In this document: positions 17,701 through 21,044 of the stretch, one piece after another | Layout: every line of letters begins with the position of its first letter | Position numbering within the stretch: position 1 is the stretch's first letter | The notes under the pieces: model-generated | What the model was told of the DNA's origin: nothing | Databases searched by the model: none | The model's input: the letters and a program-made list of their open reading frames with translations, nothing else | Position numbers and translations under genes: made by a program | Assembly: GCA_037176905.1 (NCBI GenBank) | Contig: JBBBWG010008969.1 | Coordinates: 1-21,044 of the forward strand | Length of the DNA stretch: 21,044 nt | Direction of reading: 5' to 3' | Origin: Azolla pinnata | Taxonomy: Eukaryota; Streptophyta; Polypodiopsida; Salviniales; Salviniaceae

Positions 17701-19844
17701 ATGAATGATAACGCAGGGACAAAGCATGTAGCTTTGACAGAGTATGATCCGTCGAAAGAGGAAGAAAGAATTAATGAAAGAGAAAATTCGAGTAACTGTG
17801 AGGTTTTAGAGCCACAACAAGAAGCAGAACGTGAGTGTAATTCCTGAATCTCCTGTTTTGTATTAGAGTTATTTCCACTCAATCTACAAGCAGTATTTTT
17901 GTGTTGGTTTTCTGTGCTGATTACCTATAGCTAAGGGATCCTTTTGTCATTCTACAATAACATTCTATGTTTGTAAGCTGAAAAGTTTCTGAAATATTTC
18001 TTGTCAATACAAGATAAATATGTTGTAACTTACTCACCTTTATTGTAAGTTATCTATGTTGTTGGGGCGAGTCTCTTTATAGCCACAGAGAGAGACAAAC
18101 TTTGGATTCTCTATATATTACCAGTTGGTAGAATATGGCCATGAATTATGTAGCTGGCTATCTGCAATACCTGTATGTAAAAATATAGATAGATATATAG
18201 ATATAGTATTTATGTATCTATATTAATCGAAGGTTCAGCTGTACACGTAGGCAACATGTTGCAGAGGACATGAACCGAGTAAGTTTAACGTAGTGATGTA
18301 TATATCTGTAGGATCTGGCATTTATAGCAGTATGACAGCTCCCAGTCTGTGCCATAGAAACAAAAAGTCTTCCAACATAATCAGTAATGTTTAGACAGTC
18401 TGTGCCATAGAAACAAAAAGTCTTCCAACATAATCAGTAATGTTTAGACATAGAAGCATCCTTGCTCGATGACTGGGTACAGTAAAAAAGCTCATCTTGA
18501 CTATATACTCAGGTTGAAACAGCACGAAGTCAGACATGTATGCAGAGAGAAAATAATACTCATGGTTGACAATTTAACATGTGTATTGCCAGTAGATGGC
18601 ATGTGTGGCAATTTCGAGTGTACTTTAGTCTATTTATTTTGCTTGTTATTTTACCTGTAGTCGAAAGTTAAAATCTCAATGATTAACTTGTGAATCCAGG
18701 AAATGTGGATAAAGCGGGAACACGAGCCTTTTGGGTCTCGCAATGTTCATCCAGTTTCTATGTATTTGAGGAGAGTGAAAAGAACATAGTCAACGGTGTG
18801 GCTACTCCTGCCTATGGGGTAGAATATGAGGAGCTTATTGCACCACATAAAAGAGTCCCAATAGGACAGAATTTTCAGGCTGATCTGCCCACGCGAATCT
18901 TAACCGATCCTGAACTGGATAGCCTGAAATGGCTTGGAGAGCATGTATGGCCAAATCTCAAAGAAAATGGTGTAACAGAAGAAAATGGCATAACAGAGAA
19001 ACATACTAGCACAAAGTCTGTTGATGGGGTGTGCTCCACGATGTCTAACAGTATAGATAATGTCAGGCAGCATATTGAAGAGAGCAGGAAGGCTTTGAAA
19101 GATGAACTCGGGGATGCATTTTATAAGTGGGGTTTCCATGAAATGGGGGAGATTGTTGCTGAGAGATGGTCTGAAGCTGATGAATTACTTTTTCGACGTG
19201 CTGTACAGAATAACCCTGCATCCTTTTGGGCTGAGGTCTATAAAAGTTTCCCTGCCAAGGATCCCAAGGATTTGGTGAGTTACTATTTCAATGTCTTTGT
19301 TCTTCGTAAAAGGGCACTCCAAAATAGGTTGGATCCAAGCAATGTGGACAGTGATGATGATGAGATGTGGTTTGAGAGTGATGAGCAGGATGGCAGTTTT
19401 GTTGATGTTCCTGAGGTTGGTGGTGGCCTGAGTGGAGGTAGCAGTTTCTTGAAAGATTATTTTAATGGAATTTGGGATAACATCGATGATTTATCAAGTG
19501 ACTCAGGAGATGAGAATCTTGCATGTCAATACCAAGAATCCCACGGAGATGGGGTACAGTTAGGGAAGAAAAACAGACCACAAATTCTGTCATCTGAATG
19601 TATCGATGAACCGGAAGATAATGACAATGAGCTCAAAACAATAGAAGGAAACACGCCTTTAGGGGATCACGATCCCTCTGCCAAAAAGGACAATGAAATG
19701 CAAATGCTATCTTGCACTGCATACTCAGAATTAGAACCAGAGGCTTCAGCTACATCTTTGAAAAATGTTGAAAATGTGGTTTTTACAACAGAAAGTCAAC
19801 AAGAGACAGTATCAAACGACTTGCAGCTCTCAGCACAAATGTGA
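17701..19844 (+). CDS. ELM2-SANT domain chromatin protein
   Basis: The model joins 17701-17830 (GAAC|GTGAGT) to 18700-19844 (after GAATCCAG). The join makes R44 in phase and gives 424 residues. The N-terminal limit is uncertain because the frame stays open back to about 17653 and upstream exons may exist. R-V-P-I-G-Q-N-F-Q-A-D at 95-105 opens an ELM2 domain, continued by K-W-L-G-E-H-V-W-P at 120-128. A-L-K-D-E-L-G-D-A-F-Y-K-W-G-F at 175-189 and the SANT-like block W-S-E-A-D-E-L-L-F at 200-208 follow, with F-P-A-K-D and L-V-S-Y-Y-F-N-V-F at 227-243. An acidic DSDDDE patch lies near 258-264 and the tail is Asp/Glu/Ser-rich. Plant relatives are the ELM2 or ARID-ELM2 nuclear proteins. ELM2-SANT modules in animals recruit and activate histone deacetylases. 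No ARID or zinc finger is visible here. Confidence 0.87.
17831..18699 (+). other. Intron of the ELM2-SANT gene
   Basis: An 869-bp intron with donor GTGAGT and acceptor ATCCAG. It holds a GATA/ATAG microsatellite at about 18185-18225 and the perfect 53-bp tandem duplication at 18343-18448. A 63-codon open frame near 18469-18660 shows no family resemblance and I do not count it as an exon. Confidence 0.7.
18343..18448. repeat. Perfect 53-bp tandem duplication
   Basis: CAGTCTGTGCCATAGAAACA begins at 18343 and at 18396. The two 53-bp copies are identical, which indicates a recent duplication inside the intron. Confidence 0.97.
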
Positions 19845-19884
19845 CAACTAATTGTATATGTGAAAGGTTCTGGATGTGTATGGT

Positions 19885-19928
19885 ATGGGTAGGAACGTTC
19901 TACCCATGGGTTCACTCCCAAGGAGTGA
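19885..19928 (+). promoter_or_regulatory. Two adjacent stem-loops in the 3'UTR
   Basis: ATGGGTAG (19885-19892) pairs with CTACCCAT (19900-19907) around GAACGTT. Four bases later TCACTCC (19912-19918) pairs perfectly with GGAGTGA (19922-19928) around a CAA loop. Both lie within 90 bases of the stop codon. A role in mRNA stability, localisation or processing is possible but unproven. Confidence 0.55.
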
Positions 19929-20690
19929 TATACCAATGGCTGCGTATTGACATTGTTAAAGAATAGTAAGAGTTAGTGTTTGAAGTATCCAAGGTCTTGA
20001 AGGGATACCAAGGGTTTCAGTAAACGTGATGATACTTGTTACAGTAGGTTAATATGTGAACAAGTCTACAATTTACCACTCGGCTCGGTAGGTTGATGTA
20101 CGAAGCAGGTTTAATGTACACTAGGTAGTATATTTCCAGTCGTGCTGATGACATTTTTCTATATTTCTCGAGATTAGTAACTCTCACTAAACGTGTACAG
20201 CTCTTTCTTCCATGTCGAGCTCAGGGACTCCATATGTTTTCTTATTCAGATTATGCTTTAGTGGTTATAATTGATTTACTGAATGATGACGGCAATATCG
20301 GGGTTGAGAATGCATTACATTTAGTTTCTTCTGTACTGTAACTGGAAATGCACTTGCAGTATCTTGGTGGTGTTTACCCTCAGTACAGAATGCTGTGTTT
20401 TTACATTATTCTCTGATTTATAATTACTATTCTCTGTGCTGTGGTCACCTGATGTACGGTGTAGTTATTGTACGTGTGTTATGTTTGAGGATTCAGATTT
20501 TAGCCGTTTTGAGGGATTTTGATGGTGGTTGTATAGCATACTTCGACGATACTCAATTTTTCGATTCTCATTATGTGTAAGCTTGTACATGTATAAAGAT
20601 CATGCTGAGGATTTTATGTGATGGCTTTTTCACTTCCATTTGAATCAATACTACCGGAAATTCCATACAAAGATAGGCTGTGAGCACTAG

Positions 20691-20777
20691 GATTTGAGTT
20701 CAGAAATCAAGCCAAAGATAATTGTGAAATTGTTATAAGATTTGAGTTCAGAAATCAAGCCAAAGATAATTGTGAAA
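20691..20777. repeat. 39-bp direct repeat, 48-bp period
   Basis: GATTTGAGTTCAGAAATCAA with the following AAGATAATTGTGAAA occurs at 20691-20729 and 20739-20777 without a difference. Confidence 0.95.
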
Positions 20778-21044
20778 CAAATTTCTCATCTCAAGTATTT
20801 CGTTTTCACAATCTATCAAAAGCTAGAGCTAGTTGGAATTCCTGGTAAGTTTGTTTACTGTTGTAGAGCTATCTCATCACGAGCCAGGAAAATTGCAAGT
20901 CATTATCAAATTCAATGCAGTTTAGCTGCTCAAAAAAATTGGCATCAGATCATCATTGGCATCGGATGTATCATATTTACAAAGGATTTTCATTGCGGGA
21001 GCTTACATCTTGGAACCTGGTGATTTCTCTGTTGGTTCTTACAT

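Larger units (their letters stand above)
19845..21044 (+). other. 3'UTR and downstream intergenic sequence
   Basis: AT-rich sequence after the ELM2-SANT stop. No further gene is recognisable to the right edge and no clear polyadenylation site can be chosen. Short open frames near 20395-20580 and 20742-21023 have no recognisable features. A 39-bp direct repeat is listed separately. Confidence 0.45.

Noticed and set aside
18469..18660. 63-codon plus-strand frame as an extra exon of the ELM2-SANT gene
   Set aside because: Direct joining of 17830 to 18700 is already in phase, and this segment shows no family resemblance or needed splice sites.

Overview
The window reads as nuclear DNA of a land plant. 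The evidence is: TTTAGGG-type (CCCTAAA) interstitial telomere repeats, U2-type introns with GTAAGT-like donors, a plant-type tetraspanin, a plant-type ELM2/SANT chromatin protein, and a decayed nuclear copy of plant-mitochondrial-like 26S rRNA. The helicase-plus-NFX1 zinc-finger gene makes me lean towards a seed-free plant (moss, lycophyte or fern), but that is only an inference.

Layout: (1) 1-2499, minus strand: a two-exon-or-more tetraspanin gene. Exon 1 is 2499-1939 and the next exon, 149-1, runs off the left edge. The 1.8 kb intron between them holds a 96-bp tandem duplication and about 725 bp of CAT/CAC/CATCGC simple repeats. (2) 2500-4560: the tetraspanin leader and promoter, a GC-rich stretch with small palindromes, a stretch without recognisable genes, and a telomere-repeat block inside a duplication of exactly 180 bp period. 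(3) 4560-6294, plus: a small multi-exon gene for a basic 161-residue protein that I cannot assign. Its start codon appears to be made by splicing (AT|G). (4) 7317-11971 and beyond, plus: a ZNFX1-type SF1 RNA helicase with NFX1 zinc fingers. The long open frame 7904-11698 is not the whole gene. A short first coding exon joins in phase, and the apparent stop at 11696 lies in an intron. The next exon, 11816-11971, restores a hallmark CPxCxTPIRRxxRY segment. A 56-codon upstream ORF ends three bases before the first ATG. (5) 13397-13875: a dense array of CATGCA (RY) motifs directly upstream of a probable 5'UTR exon ending at 14051. (6) 14052-17700: probable first intron(s) of the next gene, carrying a degenerate 3' part of a mitochondrial-type large-subunit rRNA (about 15225-15833). 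(7) 17701-19844, plus: an ELM2-SANT protein, followed by two adjacent perfect or near-perfect hairpins in the 3'UTR.

The genes look independent, not operon-like. Two of them (ZNFX1-like, and ELM2/SANT) belong to families tied to RNA surveillance or small-RNA inheritance and to histone deacetylase-type chromatin complexes. A functional link between the two neighbours is speculation. A recurring theme is short tandem duplications (periods 180, 96, 93, 53 and 48 bp) in the non-coding parts.
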